Source: Burkholderia sp. Ac-20365 (lineage in GTDB: Bacteria; Pseudomonadota; Gammaproteobacteria; Burkholderiales; Burkholderiaceae). From it: a stretch of DNA of 64,000 nucleotides. The notes below the pieces were generated by a model. It did not search any database, was not told where the DNA came from, and worked only from the letters and a program-made list of their open reading frames with translations. Shown here one piece after another: positions 35,017 through 43,184 of the stretch. Positions within the stretch are counted from its first letter, which is position 1; every line of letters begins with the position of its first letter. A program made the translations under genes and the position numbers. Where the stretch lies: contig NZ_JAAGPI010000002.1 in NCBI RefSeq assembly GCF_017104715.1, forward strand, positions 434,001 to 498,000. Direction: 5' to 3'.

Positions 35017-36597
35017 ATGCGTTTCCTGCGTTTTCTCAAGATTTTCTTTACCGTCATCCGTTTCGGCCTCGACGAGATGATGCTGAGCCGCGTCAACGAC
35101 CGCCGCGTGCGGCTGTTGCTGCGTATCACCACGATCGGCCGCAAGTTCGATCAGCCGCCGGGCGTGCGTCTGCGCCTCGCGCTGGAAAGCCTCGGGCCGA
35201 TTTTCGTGAAGTTCGGTCAGGTGCTGTCCACACGCCGCGACCTGCTGCGCCCCGACATCGCCAGCGAACTCGCCAAGCTGCAGGATCAGGTGCCGCCGTT
35301 CGATTCGGCGGTGGCGATTGCGATTATCGAAAAGTCGCTCGGCGCGCCCGTCGACTCGATCTTCGACGACTTCGAGCGCGTGCCCGTGGCAAGCGCGTCG
35401 ATCGCGCAGGTTCACTTCGCGACGCTGAAGACGGGCCAGCACGCGGGCAAGCAGGTGGCAGTCAAGGTGCTGCGGCCGAACATGTTGCCCGTGATCGATT
35501 CCGATCTCGCACTGCTGCGCGACATCGCCGTGTGGGCCGAGCGCCTGTGGGCGGACGGCAAGCGCCTGAAGCCGCGCGAAGTGGTCGCGGAGTTCGACAA
35601 ATATCTGCACGACGAACTCGATCTGATGCGCGAGGCTGCAAACGGCAGCCAGTTGCGCCGCAACTTCCTGGGCCTCGATCTGCTGCTCGTGCCGGAGATG
35701 TACTGGGAGTTCTGCACGGCGAACGTGCTCGTGATGGAGCGGATGGTCGGCGTGCCGATCAGCCAGGTCGACACGCTGCGGGCGGCGGGCGTCGATATTC
35801 CGAAGCTGGCGCGCGAAGGCGTCGAGATCTTTTTCACGCAGGTGTTCCGCGACGGCTTTTTCCACGCGGACATGCACCCAGGCAATATTCAGGTGAGTCT
35901 CGATCCGGCGCATTTCGGGCGTTATATCGCGCTGGATTTCGGCATCATCGGTGCGCTGTCGGACTTCGATAAGAACTATCTCGCGCAGAACTTTCTCGCG
36001 TTCTTCAAGCGCGACTATCACCGGGTCGCGACGCTGCATCTGGAGTCGGGATGGGTGCCGCCTACCACGCGTGTCGAGGAACTCGAAAGCGCGATCCGCG
36101 CTGTCTGCGAGCCGTATTTCGACCGTGCGCTGAAAGATATTTCGCTCGGGCAGGTGCTGATGCGCCTCTTCTCGACGTCGCGCCGCTTCAACGTGGAAAT
36201 CCAGCCGCAACTCGTGCTGCTGCAGAAGACGATGCTGAACGTCGAAGGTCTCGGCCGTTCCCTCGATCCCGAACTCGACCTGTGGAAGACCGCGAAACCG
36301 TATCTCGAGCGCTGGATGAACGAGCAGATCGGCGCGAAGGGCTGGTACGAGCGGCTGAAGATCGAGGCGCCGCAGTGGAGCAAGACGCTGCCGCAACTGC
36401 CTCGCCTGATTCATCACGCGCTCGCGCAGCGTCATGACGCGCAACAGCGCGGCATCAACGACGAAACCATCCGCCAGATCCTGCTCGAACAGAAGCGCAC
36501 GAACCGGCTGCTGCAAGGGCTGCTGATGTTCGGCGTGGCGGTGGGCGTCGGCGCCGTGCTGGCGCGCGCTTGGCTTGCCATCGCGTACGGCGGTTAG
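35017..36597 (+). CDS. ubiB: UbiB, atypical kinase-like ubiquinone biosynthesis protein
   Basis: A 526-aa member of the ABC1/ADCK/UbiB family. The family's KxGQ motif is at 65-68 ([15 protein letters not shown]), the Ala-rich loop replacing the kinase P-loop is at 123-133 ([11 protein letters not shown]), and catalytic-loop and metal-binding segments are FHADMHPGN and LDFGIIGAL. Two hydrophobic C-terminal helices (about 498-525) anchor it in the inner membrane. UbiB is an ATPase needed for ubiquinone synthesis, likely extracting lipid intermediates. It starts 15 bp after ubiJ. Confidence 0.95.
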   Translation: MRFLRFLKIFFTVIRFGLDEMMLSRVNDRRVRLLLRITTIGRKFDQPPGVRLRLALESLGPIFVKFGQVLSTRRDLLRPDIASELAKLQDQVPPFDSAVAIAIIEKSLGAPVDSIFDDFERVPVASASIAQVHFATLKTGQHAGKQVAVKVLRPNMLPVIDSDLALLRDIAVWAERLWADGKRLKPREVVAEFDKYLHDELDLMREAANGSQLRRNFLGLDLLLVPEMYWEFCTANVLVMERMVGVPISQVDTLRAAGVDIPKLAREGVEIFFTQVFRDGFFHADMHPGNIQVSLDPAHFGRYIALDFGIIGALSDFDKNYLAQNFLAFFKRDYHRVATLHLESGWVPPTTRVEELESAIRAVCEPYFDRALKDISLGQVLMRLFSTSRRFNVEIQPQLVLLQKTMLNVEGLGRSLDPELDLWKTAKPYLERWMNEQIGAKGWYERLKIEAPQWSKTLPQLPRLIHHALAQRHDAQQRGINDETIRQILLEQKRTNRLLQGLLMFGVAVGVGAVLARAWLAIAYGG

Positions 36598-36622
36598 TGA
36601 AGGCCTTTCACGAGGTGCATTG

Positions 36623-37267
36623 ATGAGCGACTCCAGGCGAACCGCGCCGCCCGCCGCGCCGGACTTCGAATCCCGCGATCCAAACGCGCCCGGCTTCTGG
36701 GACGAGCGCTTCGAGCGCGGTTTCATGCCGTGGGATCAGGCGGGCGTGCCGTCGGCATTCAAGACGTTCGTCGAACGCCATGCGCCGATGTCCACGCTGA
36801 TTCCCGGCTGCGGCAGTGCGTACGAAGCGTGGTGGCTCGCGGAAAAAGGCTGGACGCTGCGAGCGATCGACTTCGCATCGAGTGCCGTCGAAGCTGCGCG
36901 CGCGCAACTCGGCGCGCACGCGAGCCTCGTCGAACAGGCGGATTTCTTCACGTACCAGCCACCATTCGTGCCCGGCTGGATCTACGAGCGGGCATTTCTA
37001 TGCGCGTTGCCGCACGCGCGGCGCGCCGATTGGGTCGGGCGTATGGCGGAACTGTTGCCCGCGGGCGGCTTGCTTGCCGGCTTCTTTTTCATCGGCGAGG
37101 GTCCGGCGAAGGGTCCGCCGTTCATTATCGGGCGCGCGGAACTCGATGCGTTGTTATTGCCCCATTTCGAATTGCTCGAAGACGAGCCGGTGAGCGATTC
37201 GATCGCCGTCTTCGCCGGGCGCGAGCGCTGGCTGAGCTGGCGTCGACGCGGTGCAGCAAAGTCTTGA
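36623..37267 (+). CDS. TPMT family SAM-dependent methyltransferase
   Basis: A 214-aa methyltransferase resembling thiopurine S-methyltransferase and thiol methyltransferases. The N-terminal FWDERFERGFMPWDQAGVP is typical for the family, followed by the SAM-binding LIPGCGSAYEAWWLAEKGW and IDFASSAVEAA. The ATG at 36623 is 25 bp after ubiB. The natural substrate is unknown; the family methylates thiols, halides or metalloids such as selenium and tellurium. Confidence 0.82.
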   Translation: MSDSRRTAPPAAPDFESRDPNAPGFWDERFERGFMPWDQAGVPSAFKTFVERHAPMSTLIPGCGSAYEAWWLAEKGWTLRAIDFASSAVEAARAQLGAHASLVEQADFFTYQPPFVPGWIYERAFLCALPHARRADWVGRMAELLPAGGLLAGFFFIGEGPAKGPPFIIGRAELDALLLPHFELLEDEPVSDSIAVFAGRERWLSWRRRGAAKS

Positions 37268-37353
37268 TTATCGTTTCCTCCGCCTCCATCTAAGAGAATT
37301 GCGGTTGCGCCCGCCGTCCTCCCCGAAATCCGGGGTGCGCCATTGTTTGCGGC

Positions 37354-37359
37354 TATAAT
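37354..37359 (+). promoter_or_regulatory. Consensus -10 element for the fmdB-DUF502-aspS unit
   Basis: A perfect TATAAT lies 47 bp before the FmdB-type gene, in the 138-bp gap after the TPMT-like gene. No strong -35 is seen at 17 bp. Confidence 0.55.
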
Positions 37360-37405
37360 TCAAGGCTTTGCAAGCGTTCTAAGAGTTTTCAGTAGGGATA
37401 AGGTC

Positions 37406-37750
37406 ATGCCGATCTACGCTTATCGTTGCGAGTCATGCGGCTTCGCGAAGGACGTGCTCCAGAAAATGAGCGACGCCCCGTTGACGCAATGTCCGGAGTG
37501 CGGAACCGATGCATTCCGCAAACAGGTTACTGCCGCCGGTTTTCAGCTGAAGGGCTCCGGCTGGTACGTCACGGACTTCCGTGGCGGCAATTCGGGCGGC
37601 GCCGCGAGCACCAGCTCGGGCGCGTCGGACACGAAAACGGAGAGCAAGCCCGATACGGCTTCTTCCGACTCCGCCGCATCCACGAGCACACCGGCTGCTG
37701 CGCCGGCAGCGACGCCCGCGCCCGCTCCTACGGGCAGCTCGGGCAGCTAG
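37406..37750 (+). CDS. FmdB family zinc ribbon protein
   Basis: A 114-aa protein. The N-terminal half is an FmdB-type zinc ribbon with two CxxC knuckles (CESC at 8-11 and CPEC at 29-32) beginning MPIYAYRC. The C-terminal half is a low-complexity Ser/Ala/Thr/Pro tail, probably disordered. FmdB was named as a regulator of a methylotroph amidase, but most homologues are uncharacterised. It precedes DUF502 and aspS, a common order in beta-proteobacteria. The ATG at 37406 gives the standard N-terminus. Confidence 0.87.
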   Translation: MPIYAYRCESCGFAKDVLQKMSDAPLTQCPECGTDAFRKQVTAAGFQLKGSGWYVTDFRGGNSGGAASTSSGASDTKTESKPDTASSDSAASTSTPAAAPAATPAPAPTGSSGS

Positions 37751-37817
37751 CAGTTTCGCCACCGCAAGGTGACGTAGACGCCGCGCAAGGGGTTCGCGCG
37801 GATTTCTGGCGGTACAC

Positions 37818-38474
37818 ATGACGACGAAAAAGACGACGCTCAAATCGGTGTTCCTGACTGGCCTGCTGGTGCTGGTGCCTCTCGCCATCACGCTGTGGGT
37901 GCTCGGCCTGATCATCGGCACGATGGATCAGACGCTGCTTCTGCTGCCACGCGCCTGGCAACCGGAGCGAATGCTCGGCTTCCGCCTGCCCGGACTCGGC
38001 GCGGTATTGACGCTGGCCTTCATATTCGTCGTAGGACTATTGACGCAGAACTTCGTTGGGCAGAAGCTGGTCGGCTGGTGGGAACTGATCGTTGCGCGCA
38101 TTCCCGTCGTCGGCCCGATCTACACTAGCGTCAAACAGGTGTCCGACACGCTTCTGTCGTCGAGCGGTAACGCGTTCCGCAAGGCGCTGCTGATCGAATA
38201 TCCGCGCAAAGGGTCCTACACCATCGGGTTTCTGACGGGCATTCCCGGCGGCGACGTCGTCAACCATCTCAAGGAAGACCACGTCAGCGTTTATGTGCCG
38301 ACCACGCCGAACCCGACGTCCGGCTTCTTCCTGATGGTGCCGAAAAGCGAAGTGATCGAGCTCGACATGACTGTCGATGCCGCGCTCAAGTACATCGTCT
38401 CGATGGGTGTCGTTGCTCCGCCCGTTAATCAGCCGGCGCCGGAGCGCCGCACGCCCGTCGAGCCACCGCTGTAA
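37818..38474 (+). CDS. DUF502 family membrane protein
   Basis: A 218-aa protein with two N-terminal membrane helices (about 10-36 and 57-79) and a soluble C-terminal domain. The family motif RIPVVGPIYTSVKQVSDT is at about 93-110, and GFLTGIPGG and VYVPTTPNPTSGFFLMVP are also typical. It has no experimentally fixed function that I know. It lies 67 bp after fmdB and 72 bp before aspS. Confidence 0.88.
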   Translation: MTTKKTTLKSVFLTGLLVLVPLAITLWVLGLIIGTMDQTLLLLPRAWQPERMLGFRLPGLGAVLTLAFIFVVGLLTQNFVGQKLVGWWELIVARIPVVGPIYTSVKQVSDTLLSSSGNAFRKALLIEYPRKGSYTIGFLTGIPGGDVVNHLKEDHVSVYVPTTPNPTSGFFLMVPKSEVIELDMTVDAALKYIVSMGVVAPPVNQPAPERRTPVEPPL

Positions 38475-38546
38475 TGCCGGCTCGCGCCGTCCGCCACAAG
38501 CTGCGGCGCGCGTCGTTCAACTAATGCAAAACGAAAGACAAACATC

Positions 38547-40346
38547 ATGTCGATGAGATCTGAATACTGCGGTCTGGTGACCGAACACCTGCTGGGTCAA
38601 ACCGTGTCGCTGTGCGGCTGGGTGAGCCGGCGCCGCGACCATGGCGGCGTTATCTTCATCGACCTGCGCGACCGCGAAGGCCTCGTTCAGGTCGTCTGCG
38701 ACCCGGACCGCGCTGAGATGTTCAAGACGGCCGAAGGCGTGCGCAACGAATTCTGCGTCCAGGTGAAGGGCGTCGTGCGCAACCGTCCGGAAGGCACGAC
38801 GAACGCCAGCCTCAAGAGCGGCAAGATCGAAGTGCTGTGCCACGAACTGGTCGTGCTGAACGCGTCGGTCACGCCGCCGTTCCAGCTCGACGACGACAAC
38901 CTGTCGGAAACCACGCGCCTTACGCACCGCGTGCTGGACCTGCGCCGTCCGCAGATGCAGCACAACCTGCGCCTGCGCTATCGCGTAGCGATGGAAGTGC
39001 GCAAGTACCTCGACTCGCGCGGCTTCATCGACATCGAAACGCCGATGCTGACCAAGAGCACGCCGGAAGGTGCGCGTGATTACCTCGTCCCGTCGCGCAC
39101 GAACGCGGGCCAGTTCTTCGCGCTGCCGCAATCGCCGCAGCTCTTCAAGCAGCTGCTGATGGTCGCCAACTTCGACCGTTACTACCAGATCACGAAGTGC
39201 TTCCGCGACGAAGACCTGCGCGCCGACCGTCAGCCGGAATTTACGCAGATCGACTGCGAAACGTCGTTCCTGAGCGAGCAGGAAATCCGTGACCTGTTCG
39301 AAGACATGACGCGTCATGTGTTCAAGGAAACGATCGGCGTCGATCTGGACGCGAAGTTCGCCGTGATGCCGTATTCGGAAGCGATGAGCCGTTTTGGTTC
39401 GGACAAGCCGGACCTGCGCGTGAAGCTCGAATTCACGGAACTGACGGACGCCATGCGCGACGTCGACTTCAAGGTGTTCAGCACACCGGCGAACACGAAA
39501 GATGGCCGCGTCGCGGCGCTGCGCGTGCCGAAGGGCGCTGAACTGTCGCGCGGCGACATCGACAGCTACACGGAATTCGTGCGCATTTACGGCGCGAAGG
39601 GTCTGGCGTGGATCAAGGTCAACGAAGTCGCGAAGGGCCGTGACGGCCTGCAAAGCCCGATCGTCAAGAACCTGCATGACGCGTCGATCGCCGCGATCAT
39701 CGAGCGCACGGGTGCGCAAGACGGCGACATCATCTTCTTCGCGGCAGATCGTGCGAAGGTCGTCAACGACAGCCTCGGCGCGCTGCGCCTGAAGATCGGC
39801 CATTCGGAGTTCGGCAAGGCGAACGGCCTGGTCGAGAAGGGCTGGAAGCCGCTGTGGGTCGTCGACTTCCCGATGTTCGAGTACGACGAAGAAGAAAACC
39901 GCTACGTCGCTGCGCACCATCCGTTCACGAGCCCGAAGGACGAACACCTCGAGTATCTGGAAACGGATCCGGGCCGCTGCCTGGCAAAGGCGTATGACAT
40001 CGTGCTGAACGGCTGGGAAATCGGCGGCGGTTCGGTTCGTATCTTCCAGGAAGACGTGCAGAGCAAGGTGTTCCGCGCGCTGAAGATCGGCGCGGAAGAA
40101 GCGCGCCTGAAGTTCGGCTTCCTGCTGGACGCGCTGCAGTACGGCGCGCCGCCGCACGGCGGTATCGCGTTCGGTCTGGACCGTATCGTCACGATGATGG
40201 CGGGCGCTGACTCGATCCGCGACGTGATCGCGTTCCCGAAGACGCAACGCGCGCAGGATCTGCTCACGCAGGCGCCGAGCGAAGTCGACGAACGTCAGTT
40301 GAAGGAACTGCATATCCGTCTGCGTCAGCCCGAGCAAAAGGCGTAA
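38547..40346 (+). CDS. aspS: Aspartyl-tRNA synthetase, probably non-discriminating (Asp/Asn)
   Basis: A 599-aa class IIb synthetase. It has an N-terminal OB anticodon-binding domain (about 1-110), the catalytic core with motif 2 ([18 protein letters not shown]), a bacterial GAD insertion (about 290-420) and motif 3 ([13 protein letters not shown]). In the anticodon domain, H32 ([10 protein letters not shown]) and G83 (RPEGTTN) match the residues linked to relaxed tRNA specificity in Pseudomonas AspRS. The enzyme should also charge tRNA-Asn, to be corrected by GatCAB. That enzyme is not in this window. A strong terminator follows. Confidence 0.95.
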   Translation: MSMRSEYCGLVTEHLLGQTVSLCGWVSRRRDHGGVIFIDLRDREGLVQVVCDPDRAEMFKTAEGVRNEFCVQVKGVVRNRPEGTTNASLKSGKIEVLCHELVVLNASVTPPFQLDDDNLSETTRLTHRVLDLRRPQMQHNLRLRYRVAMEVRKYLDSRGFIDIETPMLTKSTPEGARDYLVPSRTNAGQFFALPQSPQLFKQLLMVANFDRYYQITKCFRDEDLRADRQPEFTQIDCETSFLSEQEIRDLFEDMTRHVFKETIGVDLDAKFAVMPYSEAMSRFGSDKPDLRVKLEFTELTDAMRDVDFKVFSTPANTKDGRVAALRVPKGAELSRGDIDSYTEFVRIYGAKGLAWIKVNEVAKGRDGLQSPIVKNLHDASIAAIIERTGAQDGDIIFFAADRAKVVNDSLGALRLKIGHSEFGKANGLVEKGWKPLWVVDFPMFEYDEEENRYVAAHHPFTSPKDEHLEYLETDPGRCLAKAYDIVLNGWEIGGGSVRIFQEDVQSKVFRALKIGAEEARLKFGFLLDALQYGAPPHGGIAFGLDRIVTMMAGADSIRDVIAFPKTQRAQDLLTQAPSEVDERQLKELHIRLRQPEQKA

Positions 40347-40401
40347 ATGTGACCGTTTCCGCAATGCGTCGTTAAAACAACGACGCGTTGGCGAAACAAC
40401 A

Positions 40402-40437
40402 GCGAAAAAGGCGCGTCATGCGCCTTTTTCGCTTTTT
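40402..40437 (+). terminator. Rho-independent terminator of aspS
   Basis: GCGAAAAAGGCGC (40402-40414) and GCGCCTTTTTCGC (40420-40432) form a perfect 13-bp stem with loop GTCAT. T-runs lie inside the stem and after it (40433-40437). Confidence 0.92.
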
Positions 40438-40440
40438 GCG

Positions 40441-40455
40441 TTACAGTCGCTGTAA
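40441..40455. promoter_or_regulatory. Short palindrome upstream of nudB
   Basis: TTACAGTCGCTGTAA has 6-bp perfect arms around TCG. It sits between the aspS terminator and the nudB start, in the only space available for a nudB promoter. It could be an operator, but no regulator is encoded nearby. Confidence 0.35.
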
Positions 40456-40506
40456 GCTCTGCCGTCCGACATGCAATCGCGCCACACCGCGCCCCGCTTT
40501 ATCACC

Positions 40507-40983
40507 ATGCCGAAACCGCCGAAGATTCCGGAATCCGTGCTCGTCGTCATTCATACGCCTGAACTCGACGTGCTGCTCATCGAACGGGCCGACAAGGAAG
40601 CGTTCTGGCAATCCGTGACGGGCTCGAAGGATCGCATCGACGAACCGGTCGTCGAAACGGCTATCCGCGAAGTGGCGGAAGAGACGGGCATCGTGATCGG
40701 CGGCGAGACGGTTCCGCGCGAAGCGCTCGTCGACTGGCATCACCATATCGAGTTCGAAATCTTCCCGACGTGGCGTCATCGTTACGCGGACGGCGTCACG
40801 CACAACACCGAGCACTGGTTCAGCCTGCAGGTGCCGCAGCGCCTCGAAGTGACGCTCGCGCCGCTCGAACATACCGCGCATCTGTGGCTGCCCTGGCAGG
40901 CGGCGGCTGAGCGCTGCTTCTCGTGGTCCAATCGCGACGCGATCCTGCAATTGCCGCAGCGCGTGAAGGAGCGTTGCCGATGA
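40507..40983 (+). CDS. nudB: Dihydroneopterin triphosphate diphosphatase (Nudix)
   Basis: A 158-aa Nudix hydrolase matching NudB, which removes pyrophosphate from dihydroneopterin triphosphate in folate synthesis. The region FWQSVTGSKDRIDEPVVETAIREVAEETG contains the Nudix box; the Gly-to-Glu spacing is one residue longer than the textbook G-x5-E. The C-terminal NTEHWFSLQVP and EHTAHLWLPWQAA are also NudB-like. The ATG at 40507 (MPKPPKIPESV) is preferred over 40471. The stop overlaps the clsB start as ATGA. Confidence 0.86.
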   Translation: MPKPPKIPESVLVVIHTPELDVLLIERADKEAFWQSVTGSKDRIDEPVVETAIREVAEETGIVIGGETVPREALVDWHHHIEFEIFPTWRHRYADGVTHNTEHWFSLQVPQRLEVTLAPLEHTAHLWLPWQAAAERCFSWSNRDAILQLPQRVKERCR

Positions 40984-42242
40984 GCGGCGGCGGCATCCGC
41001 CGCTTCGACCGGCTCACGCAGCATCTGCCGGGCCGGCGCTACTGGTCCAGGGCGCGCTTTTGTTCCGGCAACTCGGTGCGACTCTTCAAGTCGGGTGAGA
41101 CCTATTTCGCCGCGCTGATCGAACGCATCGACGCGGCAAAAAGCGAGGTCGCGCTCGAAACCTACATCTTCTGCGATGACGCGTCCGGCCGTCCCGTGTC
41201 CGACGCGCTGATCCGCGCCGCCTCGCGCGGCGTGCACGTGCGCGTGATCACCGACGGCGTCGGCACCGAGCGCCTGCCGATGTTCAACGACTGGCAGGCC
41301 GCGGGCGTCGAGCATCGCATCTACAACCCGCATATCTTTGGCCGTTTCGGCTTTTCGCGCACACACCGCAAGCTCGCCGTCGTCGACGATGAATTCGGGT
41401 ATTGCGGCGGCATCAATGTCGTCGACGATTTCGATCAGAACGGCACGCGGCTGCCTTACGCGCGCTGGGACTTTGCTGTCGAACTGGAAGGGCCAGTCGT
41501 GGCCGACGTTCAGGAAGCGTTCGATGTGCAGTGGGAGCGCATCCGCATCGGCCATCGTCCGGCGCTGGTGCCGCCGCCCGTCGGCGGCGCGACGCCGCAA
41601 GCCGCGACCGACCGCTTCGTGCGCGTGCGCCGCAGCACCCGGCAGGGCGACATGCGCGCGATGGCCGAGCCGTGCGTCGCGTTCGTCGCGCGCGACAACT
41701 TCGTCAACCGCCGCGCGATCGAGAAGGCATATCTGACGGCCATCGGCCAGGCGCGCTCCGAAGTGCTGCTCGCCAATCCTTACTTCATGCCCGGCCGCAA
41801 GCTGCGGCGCGCGCTGATCTACGCGGCGCAGCGCGGCATCGACGTGCGTCTGGTGATTGGCAGGAAGGAATTCGCGATGCTCGACTACGCGGTGCCGTTC
41901 CTGTACCGCACGCTACTGAAGGCGGGCGTGAAGATCGCCGAATACGAAAGGACGATGCTGCACGGCAAGGTCGCTGTGGTCGATTCGAACTGGGGGACAG
42001 TCGGCTCGTCGAATCTCGATGCACTCAGCCTGATGCTGAACAACGAAGCGAACGTCGTGCTGGTGCTGCATCCGGAGATCGACCAGCTGCGCAATTCGAT
42101 CCTCGCGGCGTTCGACGAATCGCGCCGCATCGACGAAAAGCATTACGAAGCACGCCCGGCGGGCGAGCGCGCGCTGAACTGGATTGCGTACAACACCTAT
42201 CGGATCGCGATGAAGCTGCTGACCGTGGGCGGCTACGACTAA
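40980..42242 (+). CDS. clsB: Cardiolipin synthase B (phospholipase D family)
   Basis: A 420-aa membrane-associated enzyme of the PLD superfamily that makes cardiolipin. Two HKD motifs, HRKLAVVDDEFGYCGGIN and HGKVAVVDSNWGTVGSSNLD, form the active site. It lacks the two N-terminal membrane helices of ClsA, which fits ClsB. The start (ATG 40980) overlaps the nudB stop by four bases. A frame starting at 40923 would only add a segment overlapping nudB. Confidence 0.88.
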   Translation: MSGGGIRRFDRLTQHLPGRRYWSRARFCSGNSVRLFKSGETYFAALIERIDAAKSEVALETYIFCDDASGRPVSDALIRAASRGVHVRVITDGVGTERLPMFNDWQAAGVEHRIYNPHIFGRFGFSRTHRKLAVVDDEFGYCGGINVVDDFDQNGTRLPYARWDFAVELEGPVVADVQEAFDVQWERIRIGHRPALVPPPVGGATPQAATDRFVRVRRSTRQGDMRAMAEPCVAFVARDNFVNRRAIEKAYLTAIGQARSEVLLANPYFMPGRKLRRALIYAAQRGIDVRLVIGRKEFAMLDYAVPFLYRTLLKAGVKIAEYERTMLHGKVAVVDSNWGTVGSSNLDALSLMLNNEANVVLVLHPEIDQLRNSILAAFDESRRIDEKHYEARPAGERALNWIAYNTYRIAMKLLTVGGYD

Positions 42243-42377
42243 CAGGCGATACAGAAAAGGCAGACAAAAGCCTATTCATAATAATCAATAATCGGAGACA
42301 ACTCGCATCAGTTCTGGCAAATGATTCTAAAAATTCCGCTTCGTCTGATAGACGAATGACGGAAAATCAGAATGTGG

Positions 42378-42395
42378 TTAGAAACCCGTTTCTAA
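42378..42395. promoter_or_regulatory. Perfect palindrome, PsrA/FadR-type operator candidate
   Basis: TTAGAAACCCGTTTCTAA has 8-bp perfect arms around CC. The core GAAAC-N2-GTTTC closely resembles the published PsrA consensus for fatty-acid-responsive TetR regulators. It lies about 87 bp before the TetR start codon. The gene cluster that follows is for beta-oxidation, so the match is meaningful. A second short repeat, TTCGTCTGATAGACGAA, lies at 42340-42356. Confidence 0.65.
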
Positions 42396-42481
42396 TAAAT
42401 TCCTTGTTTCGCGGACGGTCGCCCACAATAATGGTACGACCGTTCGATTTTTCTTTCGATCAAATCAGACGGTACATAGCT

Positions 42482-43087
42482 ATGCGAAAAGGCGAACAGA
42501 CGCGAGCCGCGATTCTCGATGCAGCACTTGACCTGGCAAGCCGCGACGGACTGGAAGGTCTGACGATCGGTCTGCTGGCCGAGCGCATGCAGATGAGCAA
42601 GAGCGGAGTGTTCGCGCATTTCGGGTCGCGCGAAGACCTGCAGGTCGAAGTGGTGCGCGAGTATCACCGTCGTTTTGAAGACGAGGTGTTCTTCCCGAGT
42701 CTGCGCGAGCCCCGAGGCTTGCCGCGCTTGCGCGCGATGATCTCGCGCTGGATCGAGAAGCGCATCCAGGAAGTCACGACTGGGTGCATCTACATCAGCG
42801 GCGCGGTCGAGTATGACGATCGCGCGGACAGTGCGGTGCGCGAGCAGCTGGTCGCGAGCGTCACGATGTGGCGCGCCGCGCTCACGCGAGCCATTTCGCA
42901 GGCAATGGAAGAAGGGCATCTGCGCGCGGATACGGACCCGCAACTGATGCTTTTCGAACTGTATAGCTTCACGCTCGGCCTGCATCATGACGCACGCTTC
43001 CTGCATCTGCCCGATGCCGTGCGCCTCACGTGGGCCGCGCTGGAAAAACTGATTGTTTCGTATCAGAGCGAGAGCGCAAGCAGCTAG
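42482..43087 (+). CDS. TetR family transcriptional regulator (fatty-acid degradation, PsrA/FadR-like)
   Basis: A 201-aa repressor. The TetR HTH (about 5-52; TRAAILDAALDLASRDGLE, then LAERMQMSKSGVFAHFGSRE) is followed by a ligand-binding helical domain. Its position before acyl-CoA dehydrogenase, hydroxyacyl-CoA dehydrogenase and thiolase genes suggests it senses acyl-CoAs and represses beta-oxidation (inference). The open frame runs far upstream through clsB in another frame. The ATG at 42482 gives the family N-terminus; another ATG at 42431 would add 17 residues. Confidence 0.86.
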   Translation: MRKGEQTRAAILDAALDLASRDGLEGLTIGLLAERMQMSKSGVFAHFGSREDLQVEVVREYHRRFEDEVFFPSLREPRGLPRLRAMISRWIEKRIQEVTTGCIYISGAVEYDDRADSAVREQLVASVTMWRAALTRAISQAMEEGHLRADTDPQLMLFELYSFTLGLHHDARFLHLPDAVRLTWAALEKLIVSYQSESASS

Positions 43088-43184
43088 CGAGGCTGGGTGG
43101 GTCCTCATCATCGGATGGATCCAGACGGCGGGGAAACTGGCAGCGGAGTTCGAGCCGACACCTTTGGATTGACTGGAGAGACTC

